Shown here one piece after another: positions 1-11,793 of a DNA stretch of 64,000 nt (positions are counted from its first letter, which is position 1; each line of letters begins with the position of its first letter). Below the pieces are notes generated by a model, which did not search any database, was not told the DNA's origin, and saw nothing but the letters and a program-made list of their open reading frames with translations. Both the position numbers and the translations under genes were made by a program. The stretch covers positions 2,790,001 to 2,854,000 of the forward strand of contig CP084611.1 of assembly GCA_025917655.1 (NCBI GenBank), written 5' to 3'. This stretch comes from Chlorella sorokiniana. Taxonomy: Eukaryota > Chlorophyta > Trebouxiophyceae > Chlorellales > Chlorellaceae.

Positions 1-3000
1 GGCACCGCCTGCTGCTCCAACTCCAGCGCTTCGCCGCCCTCCTCGACGTCGCCCTCCTCCTCCCGAGATCCAGCTCCTCTGGGTTGGCAGGTGCCGCTGG
101 CGCGCCATTGCCGTTGCCGGCCTCGCCGTCGTTGCCCTGCTGGATGATGCCCGCAGACACAAAGCCTCGCACACGGGTACCCGGCTGCAGGGCGTCAGCT
201 GGTGCAGCGGCGCCGCTGGTTGCCGCCGCCTCCAACGCCGCCATGTCATCGCCGCCCTCGCGCTTGCGCTTGGCGCCCGCGTCTGCTGCTGCCGCCGGCG
301 CTGCCGTGCCGGTGGCCACTGCTGCTGCGTCAATGATGGTGGTGTTGAAGTGCTGCTGGCTGAAGGCCGCCGCCACGGAGCGCTTGATGCGCAGCATCTC
401 CTGCTCAGAGGCCATGTGTGGGAACGAGGGGCGACGGCACAAGGGCGGTGAGGATGGCAGGGTTGACGAGTTCAAGCACAGCAGGATGCACCCCCAGCAC
501 TGCGCGCGTCAGCGACGCCAGGCACGCCTGCGAGCCGTCGTCTGGGCATAACGCTGCGGACAGGTGGTGTCGCGCGCTGGGCCACCGCACGCGGCGGCCA
601 GCCGCGCGCGCCCCACCTGAACGTGTCCTCGTTGCCGTGCTTGACCTCGAAGCCGTTCCACTCCTCCCAGAAGGCGCGGTCGCCACGCGGGTCGGCCAGG
701 GTGGAGGCGTGCACGTAGATGGCCCGCGCGCGGTCCACCTCGCCCAGGCGCCGCTCCAGCGCGGCGTAGCGCAGGCACAGCGTGCGCGTGTCGGCATCAG
801 ACAGCGCCTGCGGCGGCTGCGCCTCAATCGCGCTCTCGTACACCTCCCGCACCTGCGTGGGGAAGGAGGGGAGAGGGGGAGTCAGGCTTTCAGGCCCGAG
901 GGGGGTCAGGCTTTCAGGCCCGGCGGGGGCCGGATGTGTCGCCAAGGGCAAGAATAGTGGAGCGGCTGCCATTGCAGGCAGCTGCGGCGGTGGCGGCGTG
1001 CTGGGTTTCCTGGTGTGCTGCCTGCTGCCAGGGCTGCCCTGCCCCATGAGCGCTGCCAAGGCGAATGCGCACTGCCTGCCTGGCGCCCCCCGCGCCCCGC
1101 GCGCCCCCAATGCCCCCTGAGGCCCTGCACACAACCAGCAAGCACACCCTCGACCCACCTTGCCCACTCCAAAGAACTCCGAGGCACGAGCGAGATAAAT
1201 CTCATACACCGACAGCCGCTCCGCCTCCGGCACCTTGTGCACGGCGGCGTCGTACACCTGAGGGAAGCAGGGGGCGCTTGAGGCTCAGAACGGCACTGGG
1301 GCATGCCACCACGTGTGCATCCCCCGCATCCGCAGCCTGCGCCGCTGCCAGTGGGCTGCGCCTGCGCCCCCACCTGCATGGCGTTGCGTGCCAGGCCGTG
1401 CTGCTCCTCGTACCGCGCGTAGGCCAGGAACAGGGGCTTGCACTCCTCGGGGGCCTCGTCGATGGCCTGGCGGAAGAGGTCGCGCGCCCGCTCCACCTTC
1501 TTGCCGCCGTACCGTGCCACAAACTGAGGGTGGGACGGCGGGGGGTGTTGTTGAGGGGGCAGGGAGTTCTTGGCCGGGTGGCATGCAACCATGGCGCCGT
1601 GCAGCTCACGGGCGGCCCCTTGCCCGTGCGCCGCTGCTGGCTGCAAGCCCCCACCTGTGTGAGGTACGAGGCCCAGATGTCCTTGACGTGCGGGTACTTG
1701 AAGAGGGCGATGCCGCGCTCGTACACCCTGCGCGGCCAACGGTGGCGACGGAGGAGCCCGGCAGTCAGCCACACCGCCGGGGCTGCGGCCAAGCAGGCCG
1801 CTTCCGCGCCATCACGCAGCACCATAGTCTGCTGCCAGCACAAGCGCCGGCCGCCCCCACATACACATGCCGCCCCCTGCCCCCCTCGCCTGAAGGCCTC
1901 CTCGAAGAACTTGCGCTCCAGCATGAGCTGCGCGTAGTTGAGCACGGTCTGGGGGGTGGCGATGCGCAGGTCCAGGATGGACTCGTACACGTCCTTGGTG
2001 CCCTCCAGGGTGCCCAGGCTGCGGGGGGGGGGGGCGCGCGCGCACAGGGGAGGGGGGGGCGTCAGCCAGGCCAGACACTGGGCGCAAGGACCTGGCTGCA
2101 CGATGCGAAGGCAGCGCGTGGGCGGCGGCTGGCTGTCCCGGCCCCAGCCCCCACCTCTCCTCCAGGTCGGCGTACAGCGACCAGAGCTTGAGGCTGCGGT
2201 ACACGCGGTCCTGCACCGGCAGGCCTGCCTCCTCCTGCCGGGATGCGGGCGGCAGCCTTTGGCACCAGTGTAGCTTGTTGAATGGCCAGCATCACGCAGC
2301 AGCGCCGCAGGATCTGCAGATGGTCCCCCCTTTTCCCCCTCGGGCAGCGCCATCTGGCTGCCCTGCTGGGCGCCCCCGCCCGGCGCCGCACCTCGCGCGT
2401 GCGCGGGCGGCTGGGGCGCTGCGTGGCGCGGCGCATCACGTCCAGCGCGGAGCGGAAGTTCTTGTGGCGCAGCTCCATCTCCGCCCACTCGCACCACACT
2501 GTGGCCAGGTCGTCCACATACTTGAGCCGCGCCTGGGAAGGGGCAGTGTGAGCGTGTTTCCGTGGGGGATGGCGACATGGGCCTGCGGGGGCTGCAGGAA
2601 CCGAGGCAGGGCCGCATGCAACCTGAGCCCCAGGCCTTTCAGCCCTTCTTTACCTGTGTGGCCTTCTCAAAAATGATGCGCGCGTTGGGCAGGTCGCCGT
2701 GCCGCTCGTACAGGCGCGCAAAGGCCACCCACAGCGTGTGAGGCTTGCCCACCGCCCGCTCCGCGTCCACGGTGCGCACAGCCTCTGTATGTGTGTGTTT
2801 GAGCGGGGGAGGAGCGAGTGGGCTGTGGTTGAAAGGGGCGAGGCGGGTATTGGGCGGGAGCGCAGGCGGTTGCGAGGGGCTGGGTGAGCGGCCAGGGCGG
2901 CGCACTCACCCGTGTAGCACAGGATCTGCTTGGTGGGGTTGGCCTTGAAGAGCTTGGCGCGCTTGTGCCATTCGTGCACGTTGTGCGGGTTCTGGCGCAG

Positions 3001-5045
3001 CATCACGCTGGACAGGAGCTCGGGCGGCGCTCCATCAGGTGTTCCAGCCGCGCCAGCCTGGAAAGGCGGGGGGCCGGATGCATCAGGGGCGGCGGTTGCA
3101 AGCGGCCTGAACTAGCGTGTCTTGTGTCAGGCGCGCAGGGCTGGTTGCAGGCCGCCGCAGGCCAGCGTGCCGCCCACCTCAGGTCGAGGTCGTCCCCGAG
3201 TCCTTCAGCAGGAAGTCCTGGCCGTCGTTCTCGTCGTCGCCCTCCTCGCCGCCCTCCTCCTCCGCTGCCGCCTCCATCTTGGCCGAGATGAGCGACTCCT
3301 CAAACTGAGGCAGGCACGGAGGACGCGGGCGTTTGGGCGGGGCAACGGTGGTGGCGCGGCGCCGCATCCTGCCCTGCCCAAGGCGGCGTGGCAGCACAGC
3401 AAGGGAGAAATGGTCCCCCAGCCCCGCCTCACCTGCGTCAGCGCGTCGTAGACCAGGGAGAAGTCGCGCACAGTCACCACCGAGGTGAGCCCCTCCTCGT
3501 ACACGTCGCGCGCCCGCTCAAACATGCCCCGCCGGATGAAGTAGTCGGCCAGGGAGGTCCACAGACGTCCCACCTGCACAGCGGGCCCTCATGGCAGGCG
3601 TGAGCAGCAGGAGCAGCGCGGCTAGGGGCAGCGTGGGCTGGAGGCTGCCGCGCCCTGGGTGCAAGGGGCCGCAGCGCCAGGCGGGGCTGCAGAGCCGCAT
3701 GGCACCGGGCCACACCTCGTCGGTGAAACGCCGGATGCCGCTGCGCAGGATGGCCTCCACCTTCATGTCCTGCCGCATGCCGTGGTGGTGGGGGTTGGGG
3801 CGGGGGTGGGGGGTGGGGAGATGTCATGAAGCCCACCAGGCCGTGCCCTTCGTCACGGCTGTCCCCGCCCCCAGGCTGGAATGCAGGGCTTTGCGCTCCT
3901 CTGGGCGCTTCCTGCACGCGGCATGCGCCCATCCGCGCACCTTGACCTCATTGGGGTGCCTGGTCACCATGTCGCAGAGCTCCAGCCACAGCTGGTGCCG
4001 GCTCTTGCCCTCCAGCGAGCGGAAACCCTCGTCGTTCACCACACCAGCCAGGCGCTGCAGGGCAGGCGTGCAGGGCTGAGGGTGATGCGGGGCCCTGGCG
4101 ACAACAACCGGGCACAGCGCACAGCGGGCTCGCCAGCCAGGGCCCAGCAAGAGCAGCTGGCGTGCGTGAGGGTGCCCCCCTTCTCAGCAAGTTGTAGCCC
4201 GCTCACCCGTGCTGCCTCCCCCACAGCTGCTTGATTTTCAGGTACTGTATGAATTCCTCTGCGTGCGTGGGCTCCAGCTTGAGGTAGCGCCGGTACACGC
4301 GCACCGCCGTCTCCACTGGGATGCCGGGCTGGCCTATGAAGCGCAGGTAGAGGGGCCACACGCGCTCGTGCTGCGTGACAGGCAGGCTGGTGAGGGCGCG
4401 GTCGAAGAGGCGGCGCGTGCGGGTCACAAAGCGCTGGCCCAGCAGGAACTCCAGGTACATGGTCCAGATGACGGGCATCTTGTGCATCGACACCATGGCC
4501 CGCTCAAACGTGTTGTTCAGCGCCTCCACCGCAGGGTGGCTGGGAGCCAGACCCCGCACTGCCACCAGCCGCTCTGTCAGGTATGCGTGCCACAGCTGCA
4601 GCAGGCAGGGCAGCATGCAGGAGAGGGCAAAGCTGCTGAGACAAAGCGGCACATCTCCTTGCAGGAGCAGCCTTTCCGTGGTTTGCGCACCTCACAGCGT
4701 ACGCTGCTTGGTGAGGCAGATGACCTGATTTTATTGTGACTGCATGCTCAGCAGCAGCGCCGCACAACACGTGCTACCCACGCCAGCACTGGCACCCACG
4801 CCAGGTCTGGCAGCCTGCCGCCGCACCTTGTAAGAGCCAGGCAGCGAGTTGAGCGCACGCTCATACAGCAGGTAGCGCTTCTTGGGACTGGAGCTCTTGC
4901 GTGCATCCAAGTAGCGTATCCACATTCGCAGCGAGTAGGGGTTGCGCAGAAGCTCCTCCTCGTAGAGCAAGTCTTCCTCGTCGGGCAACAGGTCCTCCAG
5001 TGCATCATGAGCCGCAGGCCCGTTGGCTTCCGCCAACGAAGCCAT
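1..5045 (-). CDS. SYF1: Pre-mRNA splicing factor SYF1/XAB2, 3' end outside window
   Basis: Component of the NineTeen/Prp19-associated spliceosomal complex, built of HAT (half-a-TPR) repeats. The start ATG (5043-5045) opens an N-terminus with the family block EEDLLYEEELLRNPYSLRMW. Later exons give the conserved region around 4210-4650 (FERAMVSMHKMPVIWTMYLEF, then YRRYLKLEPTHAEEFIQYL). The repeats continue through about ten short exons to FWEEWNGFEVKHGNEDTFR near 620-720. The last visible exon (414 down to 1) holds EMLRIKRSVAAAFS and an acidic tail ending LEQQAVP, which in homologs lies close to the C-terminus. So probably only a few codons and the stop lie to the left. An intron near 881-922 holds a short tandem repeat. 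Family assignment is firm; exact exon borders were not all fixed. Confidence 0.93.
881..922. repeat. 24-bp-period direct repeat in SYF1 intron
   Basis: The 18-base unit gtcaggctttcaggcccg occurs at 881-898 and again at 905-922, separated by a G-rich hexamer. It lies in an intron of SYF1. No function is apparent. Confidence 0.8.
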
Positions 5046-5335
5046 CTACTAAAACGCTGCGCCGCTGCTTTCAGTGTGATGGCATCACTTCGGCCGGACC
5101 GTGGCGAAAGCCTTCATAAAGGCATGAAAGAGCTGGGACTCAGTTCAACGACGCATGGCACGTTCTGAGCCGAGAGCCTACCGCTGAATGCCGCCTCTGA
5201 ATGTACCGTCACCGCCGTACCTCAGGCGCCGCTGAGCCGCAGTGACACTGCAGACGGCTCATGGGGCAACGCAGCAGGTGAGCTCCATCAATCATCTGAT
5301 TTGTGGCGTACATTGTCACTAAGCCTGCTCAAACA

Positions 5336-6516
5336 TTACACAGTGGCAGCGCAATCGAGCAGGGGGTCGGATAAAGGATGCGATGCCAGCTTGGACTCAA
5401 CCACGCGGAAGCACTTGCCATCCCGCAGCAGCACTTGTTGAGCTAAGAAACGTTGCACAGCTACCTCTTCCGCCGCTGCAAGGTTGCCATATTCTGTTTC
5501 GCCGGCCCGCTGATCACACGCAAGCATATGAGCTGCTTCATGAGGGCCGCATGGCAACTCTGGGCTGGCTCCTGCTGCTGCTGTTATGGCTGGCAGGGGT
5601 CCTGATGTGGCAGCGCTTAATAGGGAAGCCACGGGTTGTGGCCCATCCAGCAAGCTGTCAAGTACAAACCAGCGCTCGCCAAGCCGCTTTAGAGCGAACC
5701 AATGGCGCCCTCCAAGAATGCGCGCAAGTGCTCCCTGGCCCTGCGTGTGGGGCACAAGTGGTTGGCGTGCAATGCCTCCACAGAACCTTGCAGCTCCCAA
5801 GGCCGCCACCGCCCACAAGCCAACCGCATGGCTGCAGCACCCACCTTGACATTCACCACCAGGCCCCAACATGCGCGCAGGTCCAGAGCAGCAAAGCTTA
5901 GGTCCCTCAGGTCGATCCATTGCAGCTCCTGAGGCATGGCAATGAGGCACGGCAAGTACCAACTTGGGAGGGCGACCGACGACCAGCACCAGCACAACGG
6001 CAGCGCAGCACACCTTGCCGTGCCTCTGCAAGGCCACCTCCAGCACATTCACGCACCAGTTGCCAAGGAACAACGTCCTGCAACAACCACAGTCAGATAC
6101 TACAGTTGGACATTACGTGGGGCAGCTAAACTGGGCTGGTTTGGTGCCAGGCTGTTGACCTGTGTGGGTGAAACAGAGGTGGGCGTCCCGGCGCTAGTTG
6201 ATTGGCAATGTCGTCAAGCTCGCCCGCAGCGCACACTTGCTCCTGGAACAAGTTGTTGATAGTGTGCAGCAGGCACTGCTGCAGCCGTTGACGCTCCTGC
6301 AATAAGAGATTGCTGAAAGGTGACCCACTATGTGCGCGGTGTCGCATAGGCGGTCACCACGCTCGTGGGGACACACCAGACTGCCCGCAATCACGGACGG
6401 TATTGAATTTCACCAGAAACCATCTCAGTATTGTCAGGGCAAGACAACAGGCAAAGCGGCTTCGCCCAAGGACTCACGAAATAATATTGTGAAGCTGTCG
6501 ACCGTGCCTCGCCCAT
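5336..6516 (-). CDS. JOSL: Josephin-domain deubiquitinase (JOSL-like)
   Basis: Predicted ubiquitin-specific cysteine protease of the Josephin family (ataxin-3/JOSD relatives), closest in pattern to the plant Josephin-like protein. A short first exon (6516-6478, MGEARSTASQYYF) splices in phase to ERQRLQQCLLHTINNLFQ at 6296, which carries the catalytic Cys. A second splice joins HPHR to TLFLGNWCVNVLEVALQ, matching the plant GNYDVNVM block. The exon near 5700-5900 gives the stretch before the active-site His, which sits in GRHWFALKRLGERWFVLDS. The stop is TAA at 5336-5338. After the Josephin core comes a C-terminal extension of about 100 residues with no recognised motif. I chose the start because it is the only ATG whose exon ends in a good donor (TTC|GTGAGT) in phase. 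Confidence 0.88.
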
Positions 6517-6726
6517 TGCAACCGGTTGAATAGGCCGAAGCAATCCGAGAAGCAGAATGTTTGCATAACCCACAGGACGCTGCATTGCATGCCGAGCTGG
6601 CAGCTTTCCTGGCAAGCGCGGCAGTTTAAACGAGTCAGCTGCTTCTTTGCTATTATTGCATGCCTGCCATCTTTGGCTTGAACCCTCTATCGCCTTGGGA
6701 TTCGTCTATCGCCGGTACCCGCTGTC

Positions 6727-7832
6727 ATGTTGCGCGGCCTGATGAGAAAGATCTCGGTGTTGCTGCTGTTGGCCCTGGTGGCCCCGGCAGCAGCACAAAA
6801 CGTGGCAGACTTGCTGAACAATCCAGCGCTGAAACCTTTTGTCGAAAAGGCGCGATAAAGGGCGGGGAGCGGGGCAGGTGGTTGGGCGTCGCAGGTGTTC
6901 CGCTCCTCGCACTAGTGTACTGTTTCCTTGCAACAAGCATCCCGCCCAGCTTGTTTGCTTGAACTCCTTTGTCACTTATGTAGTCCTTGTCTAGCGTGCC
7001 GCTGACATGTTTCTGCAAGGCTCATAATGGCCAGTGGTCCCTGCAGGTCCTGGCGACTCCCGAGTGCTTGGCTGACCTGGCTGGTCCTGCCTTGTCCCAG
7101 TTTGACATCGCTAAGTGCCCTGGTCTGCTGGCCATGCTGGATGCCCTCAGCCTTGGAAACACCAACCCTCCAGTGAACTGCGAGCTGTCGTGCGTGGAGC
7201 AGTTCAATGTGGTGGGCGGCTTGGGGGCAATAAGCATCTTTACAAGCCGAACTTCACTGTGCATCGGCTTGGCTCTCCTGCCCTTTAACTAGTGACAAGC
7301 GATGTTGTGTAGCCACATCATGTCACCCATCAAAAGGCCCCACGCCCGCTCCACTCCCTGCACCGTGTGCCCCTGCACCCTTCTGTGCAGCTGAGCGATG
7401 CTTGCGTTAGTGAGCTCGTCACAAAGCTGACCACTGATGATGACCCAGCAATCAGCCGCCTCACCACTGCCTTTTTCAGCGACTGTGACGCCGAAAGCGG
7501 GGGCAACAGCACGGTGCCTGTCCCCGCTCCTGCGCCTGCCTTTGAAGGCATCCCGGTTGAAGCCCCAGAGCTCTCCGGTGAGCGGCAAGGTGGTCCATGG
7601 TGCCGGTTGGCTCCTGGTCCATTGTTATGCTCTCAATCACTAATACAAGAGGCGAGCCAACATGCACTGAGTACACTTTCTTGTTGTCTTTCCTCTTTCA
7701 GAGCCTCCTGCCAACGTGATCCCTGCACCCGACGCTACGTATGTGCCGCCCTCTGGTGCCACTGGCATGCTGCCGAAGGCGCTGCTCTCAGTCCTGTCCC
7801 TTGCGACAGCTGGGGCTCTTCTGCTGGCATAA
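6727..7832 (+). CDS. Secreted six-cysteine protein with GPI-like tail, copy A
   Basis: No known family recognised. Exon 1 (6727-6849) encodes a clear signal peptide (MLRGLMRKISVLLLLALVAP, cleavage likely after AAAQ). Exon 2 starts at 7047 (VLATPECLADLAGP), exon 3 near 7390 (LSDACVSELVTKL) and exon 4 near 7702 (EPPANVIPAPDATYVPP). The mature part has six Cys in the order C-C-CxxxC-C-C. A Pro/Ala spacer follows, then a hydrophobic C-terminus (LLSVLSLATAGALLLA) ending at the stop, as expected of a GPI-attachment signal. Intron 1 (6850-7046) appears to use a GC donor (AAG|GC). The next gene is a diverged paralog in the same orientation. Likely a cell-surface or wall protein; function unknown. Confidence 0.72.
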
Positions 7833-8410
7833 AAATGCATCATGATTTCAGCAAGCAGGTGTCCAACGTGATGGCATGCTGAAGCGACATCTGGCCATCT
7901 CCGCCCTGAGCGGGCTTGCTCTCTGCTGTTGGATGCCAGTTTCATTTCATGGTGAACAGCATAGTGTGCTGTTGATCCGCACAGGAATGAAAGTCGGCCT
8001 GGCTCACACAACATGTAACAACAAGCATTTCTGAGTTGTCGCAGTGCTGGTGTGGAGTAAGGCTGGCGCAGTAGCAAACGCCACGGCATCGGCTAATGAG
8101 GGGTGTGCCAACCCTTTGTTGCTGTTCGGCCTGAGCGCTCTTGGGTATTGACACAGCACGATTGGGTTTGATAACAACTTTGGCTCAATGCGCTGTACGA
8201 CTGTTTTGAATGTGATGGCACTTAAGATACCATGGGTGGGGGTGGGGGGGGGGCGGGGGGGGGCAGGCGGGCGCACGGCAGCGGCGGCGGCGGCACGTGC
8301 GTACTGCCTGCTGTGCATGCAATGTCCCACTCAAACCCGTGTTGCAGCGGTGGGTCTCCCAGCCCTGCTTCTAGCCTCACGATTACGCGCTAGCACTGAT
8401 TACTGGCACT
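7833..8410. other. Spacer between tandem six-Cys genes with G-rich tract
   Basis: No gene seen. The segment holds the 3' UTR of copy A and the promoter of copy B. About 150 bases upstream of the copy B start is an almost pure G run (roughly 8234-8270) on the + strand with more than four G3+ tracts, followed by a GCG trinucleotide repeat (8281-8296). G-quadruplex formation is possible. Confidence 0.6.
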
Positions 8411-9904
8411 ATGGCGCGCTCTGTCGCTCTCGTGCCGTTGGCCTTGGCTGTCTTTGCGCTTTTCGCAATCCCGGCGCTCTCCCAACCCGAACAGCCGTAT
8501 GTGTACAACACCGTGACAGCAGTGGCGACTCGGCCTGAGTTTGGTGAGCAGTGGTGACTTCAGGCCAGGCTGCTGGCACCTGTTGAGAGGTTGACGTGCA
8601 CCGCCAGTTTCACTCCTTACCCTGTCCCTTCCACACCCCTACCCCTTTGGATGCAGCCACGACCATCAAAATCGTGAGTATAGAGCGCGGAATAAGAGTT
8701 TTCCTGCAGCAGGGCAGGGTATCAGCTCCTCCCGCCATTGTTGGAGCCCTCAGCGTGTGCTTCTTTGCTTTTCTTTCTTGTGAGCCTGCTGTTTATTCCG
8801 TCTTCTCCTGCAGTTTGTTGAAACAGAGAGCTGTGCGATAGACAACAAGATATTCCTTCAAGACTTCCTCACCTGCAACTTTGACTGGGTGATGAGGGGG
8901 TTGGGTGCCAGTGGCAGCAGCTCAGCCAGCCAACATTTGCTCCTTCTGTGTGTTCTACATCCAATCCGTGTCTATTTGTTCATGTTGTAGGTTGAGGCCA
9001 TTGTGTCCAACGCAACTGACGTCCCCGCCGTGACTTGTTCCCGCAGCTGCGCCCTGCAGTGGAAGAAGGTGGGCGCTGGCACTGAGTATTGCACAGGCTG
9101 CAACAGCTAGATGCTGCCAGTTTTCAGCTACCTGTATAAAAGGCAATTTCATCAACGTGATCCGCGCACCATGCCTTCCCTGCGACTGCAGGTTAGCACC
9201 GCCTGCTACAGTGATTTCCGCAGGCGCATGGAAAACACCAAGGTGGAGAAGCTTGCTGCTGCCTCTTCCCGCTTTTTCGACCTTTGCGACTCCGAAACCA
9301 AGACGGCTGTGGTAGGCGCAGCGTCCATCAACAATGGCACAGACAGCAAGCCCACCAGCAGCCCCAGCAAGCCTGCTGCTGATACCAGCCCCAGCAAGCC
9401 CGCCAGCGGCACTGTATCGGCAACAGACATCAATGGTGCAGCCCCCATCCCAGCCCCCTCCTCTGCCGATGGTGACGTGGCGCCCATTCCGCATCTGATG
9501 AGGGTGCAGCAGGTGCCCCCTCTTCCGCGGATCCTGATGGCACCGGTGCGGAAGGCGAGGCCACCCCTCCTGCAGCCCCCGAGGAAACCAGCCCCGAGGA
9601 GGGCGAGACCAACACTCCTCCTCTTGTCCGGGACGAGCCTGTTGAAGAGGAGCCAGTGCCAGAGCCGCCCACCGTGGACGATGCGAGTGCACCAACCGGT
9701 GCTGAAGCGCCTAGCCTGGCGGAGGCGCCGCTGTCTACCCCTGTCCCCGCACCCGCACCTGCCCCCATGGAGGCCCTATCCCCTGCTTCTGAGCCAGAGG
9801 GGGCGCCCATTCCAGAGCCCGTGGAAGTGCTCAGCAGCGCAATGGCCGCCTCCGCAAAGTATGCCGCCATGGCACTGGTGGGCATCATGATGCTGATGCT
9901 GTGA
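8411..9904 (+). CDS. Secreted six-cysteine protein with GPI-like tail, copy B
   Basis: Paralog of the preceding gene. Exon 1 begins at ATG 8411 with a signal peptide (MARSVALVPLALAVFALFAI, cleavage near ALSQ). Small exons follow (TTIKI; FVETESCAIDNKIFLQDFLT; VEAIVSNATDVPAVTCSRSC; VSTACYSDFRRRMENTKVEK). Cys order is again C-C-CxxxC-C-C, and the last pair frames a charged helix-like stretch ending RFFDLCDSE. A long Pro/Ser/Ala/Glu-rich stalk comes next, then the hydrophobic tail YAAMALVGIMMLML. The stalk needs a one-base frame correction near 9497-9502: the downstream frame reads ASDEGAAGAPSSADPDG and on to PEPPTVDDAS. This is probably an assembly deletion. Stalk and tail suggest a GPI-anchored surface protein. 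Family unknown. Confidence 0.7.
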
Positions 9905-10190
9905 CGATGAGTTGTCTCGTCAAGTTGACCCTTCCCTGACTTCTGATTTTCAAGTGCATAATCCTACAGTGCACGTGCCCTCGCCAATGTTGATGGGCAC
10001 TCTGCAACTGCATCATTGCTGACGCCGCTGAGCTGTCCAGTGGGTCTTCACCTGGATTGTTGTCTTTCAACGTTTATGCTTGGGACCTTTCACTGCCCCC
10101 GACTCGCTTTTCCAGCACATTTGCTGTCTACAGACTCAGACCTCAGCACCAGTGCTAGACCACACCGTCCTGTCACACAGGGGCAGCACA

Positions 10191-11346
10191 ATGACTGTAT
10201 GGCAGGGCCTGCAAGCAGCCCGACGCGTGTTATTGCGAGCGGCACACGAGGCTACGACAAGGGGAGTCTCCTTGTCTGCCCGAGACATCGCAGCTGCCGC
10301 CCGGTTGCACAGCGCCGAGCCAGTGCTGGCAACCTCTTGGCAGCATGTCAGCTGGCATTGCCGGCCTTTTACGGTTGCTGGCAGGGGCCTGACGTCAGCC
10401 GCGCCAGCAGGGGAAGCCGCCGACGCGTCGGCGCCTGCGAGCGCCTGCCAGACAAGCAGGCAGCAACTGAGCTGGACCAGCGGCTGCGGGAAGCAGGAAG
10501 AGGGCAAGGAGCGGAGGCGGTGCTGGACCTAGTTGAGCGGGAGGGCGAGCGGTTCACCGAACTGAATGTGGTGCGTGGCCTGGGCCGAGTCTCGTGCTCT
10601 GCCAGCTACCTGGCAGAGCCCGCTCCTGCATATCCCACCCCAGCTTGTATGCAAGTTGCTCCAGCGGTCGTCTATGTGTGGCCTTTGCAGGTGACAGCAA
10701 TGCAGGCGGTGGCCGACGCCTGCTCCCACTCCGGTGCCAGCGAGCAGAGCATCGAGGCCATTGTGCGCTCCACGCCCTTCCAGACCCTAGTGGGTGAGCC
10801 GGAGCTGCTGGCTTCTGCAAGTGTGCGAATGCCGTCGGCTGGAAGCGACGCTCACATGCGGCTCCCTTGTGCTGGTCTGCAGACATGGTGCTGGCGGGCA
10901 TGATGCGGTTCGAGCCAAACCTCCTGTGCCATGCGCTGGCCGCGTGTGGGCAGCTGGGAGCCAGGTCAGCTCACTTGCTCGGGTCGTCGTACTCACCACA
11001 AATGTGCTGCATGCAACCACGAATGTTCGAGGTTGCCAAGCGCTGAGTGTGGAGGCGCTGGCAACCCTGCTCCTGCCCCCTCCTGCCCACCTGCAGCGAG
11101 GAGATGCTGCTGGATGAGGTGGGGCGGCACCTGATGAAGGTGGTGGGGCAGCTGGCAGCGGACGACGTGGCGGCAGCCGTGCACGCCTACGCCTCGTTGG
11201 GCCACTCCCCAGCCTGGTCCTGTTTGAGGCGCTGGCGCAGCGCGCCGCCCAGCTGGCGCCCCACTTCTCGCCAGACCAGCGCGCTGCTGGCCGACAGCTA
11301 CGAGCGCCTGGGCTACGCCTCGCTGGCGCCCAGCCTGGGCGGCTGA
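10191..11346 (+). CDS. Helical-repeat protein of HPR/OPR type, probably organellar
   Basis: Starts with an Arg-rich amphipathic leader (MTVWQGLQAARRVLLRAA) that resembles a mitochondrial or plastid targeting peptide. After a low-complexity section come degenerate helical repeats of the kind seen in algal heptatricopeptide/octotricopeptide and FASTK/RAP proteins: ELNVVTAMQAVADACSHSG, then FQTLVDMVLAGMMRFEPNLL, CHALAACGQLG, and finally LVLFEALAQRAAQLAPHFSP with DQRALLADSYERLGYAS. Such proteins bind organelle RNA; here that is inference, and no RAP domain is visible. Frame breaks sit near 10445 and at the C run 11207-11210 (one C short to keep HSPSLVLFEAL in frame). Stop TGA at 11344-11346. Confidence 0.62.
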
Positions 11347-11422
11347 TGTGGCGGCCGCCGGCCTGCGCCCTGCCGTGAGCGCCGCCCATGTGCAGCACCA
11401 TTGATGGCCTCACCGAGCGCCT

Positions 11423-11459
11423 CCTCCTGTACTCCAGTGTGCCTCCTGTACTCCAGTGT
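11423..11459. repeat. 18-bp tandem direct repeat
   Basis: The unit cctcctgtactccagtgt occurs at 11423-11440 and 11442-11459 with one base between, in the 3' flank of the helical-repeat gene. Confidence 0.85.
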
Positions 11460-11469
11460 ATCATGTGCA

Positions 11470-11545
11470 CCACATGCTCCCTATTGTTTGCAAAGTCTTT
11501 GTTACACTTTGCAAGGCGCCACATGCTGCCTATTCTTTGCGAATC
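11470..11545. repeat. Imperfect direct repeat of about 27 bp
   Basis: Two similar blocks start at 11470 and 11519. Both begin ccacatgct and continue through cctatt and ctttgc-like sequence, differing at a few positions. The spacing of about 49 bp puts them next to the 18-bp repeats, suggesting local duplication in an untranslated region. Confidence 0.6.
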
Positions 11546-11793
11546 TCTAAACCTCTTTGCAAGACAAAAAGAAGCAACAGCCGGGCACAGGGCATGCACA
11601 GAGGAACCTAGGACTGCGAGCCAAATGGTGGCATCCAAGACTATGACGGGCAGCAGGACAGCAAATGAGCCAAAGCAGTGAAAGACAGAAAAACAGCAGG
11701 AAAGCCTGCCTGCCTGCCATTGCAGGGCACGTAATGTGCACCAGGCAGGCGCTGCATCATGCAGTGTTCTGAACCGGCCCGCACTGTGGCGTG

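Larger units (their letters stand above)
11347..11793. other. Convergent intergenic region with short direct repeats
   Basis: Lies between the stops of the helical-repeat gene (+) and the PfkB kinase (-). It is less GC-rich than its surroundings and holds two sets of direct repeats (entered separately). No gene seen. Confidence 0.6.
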
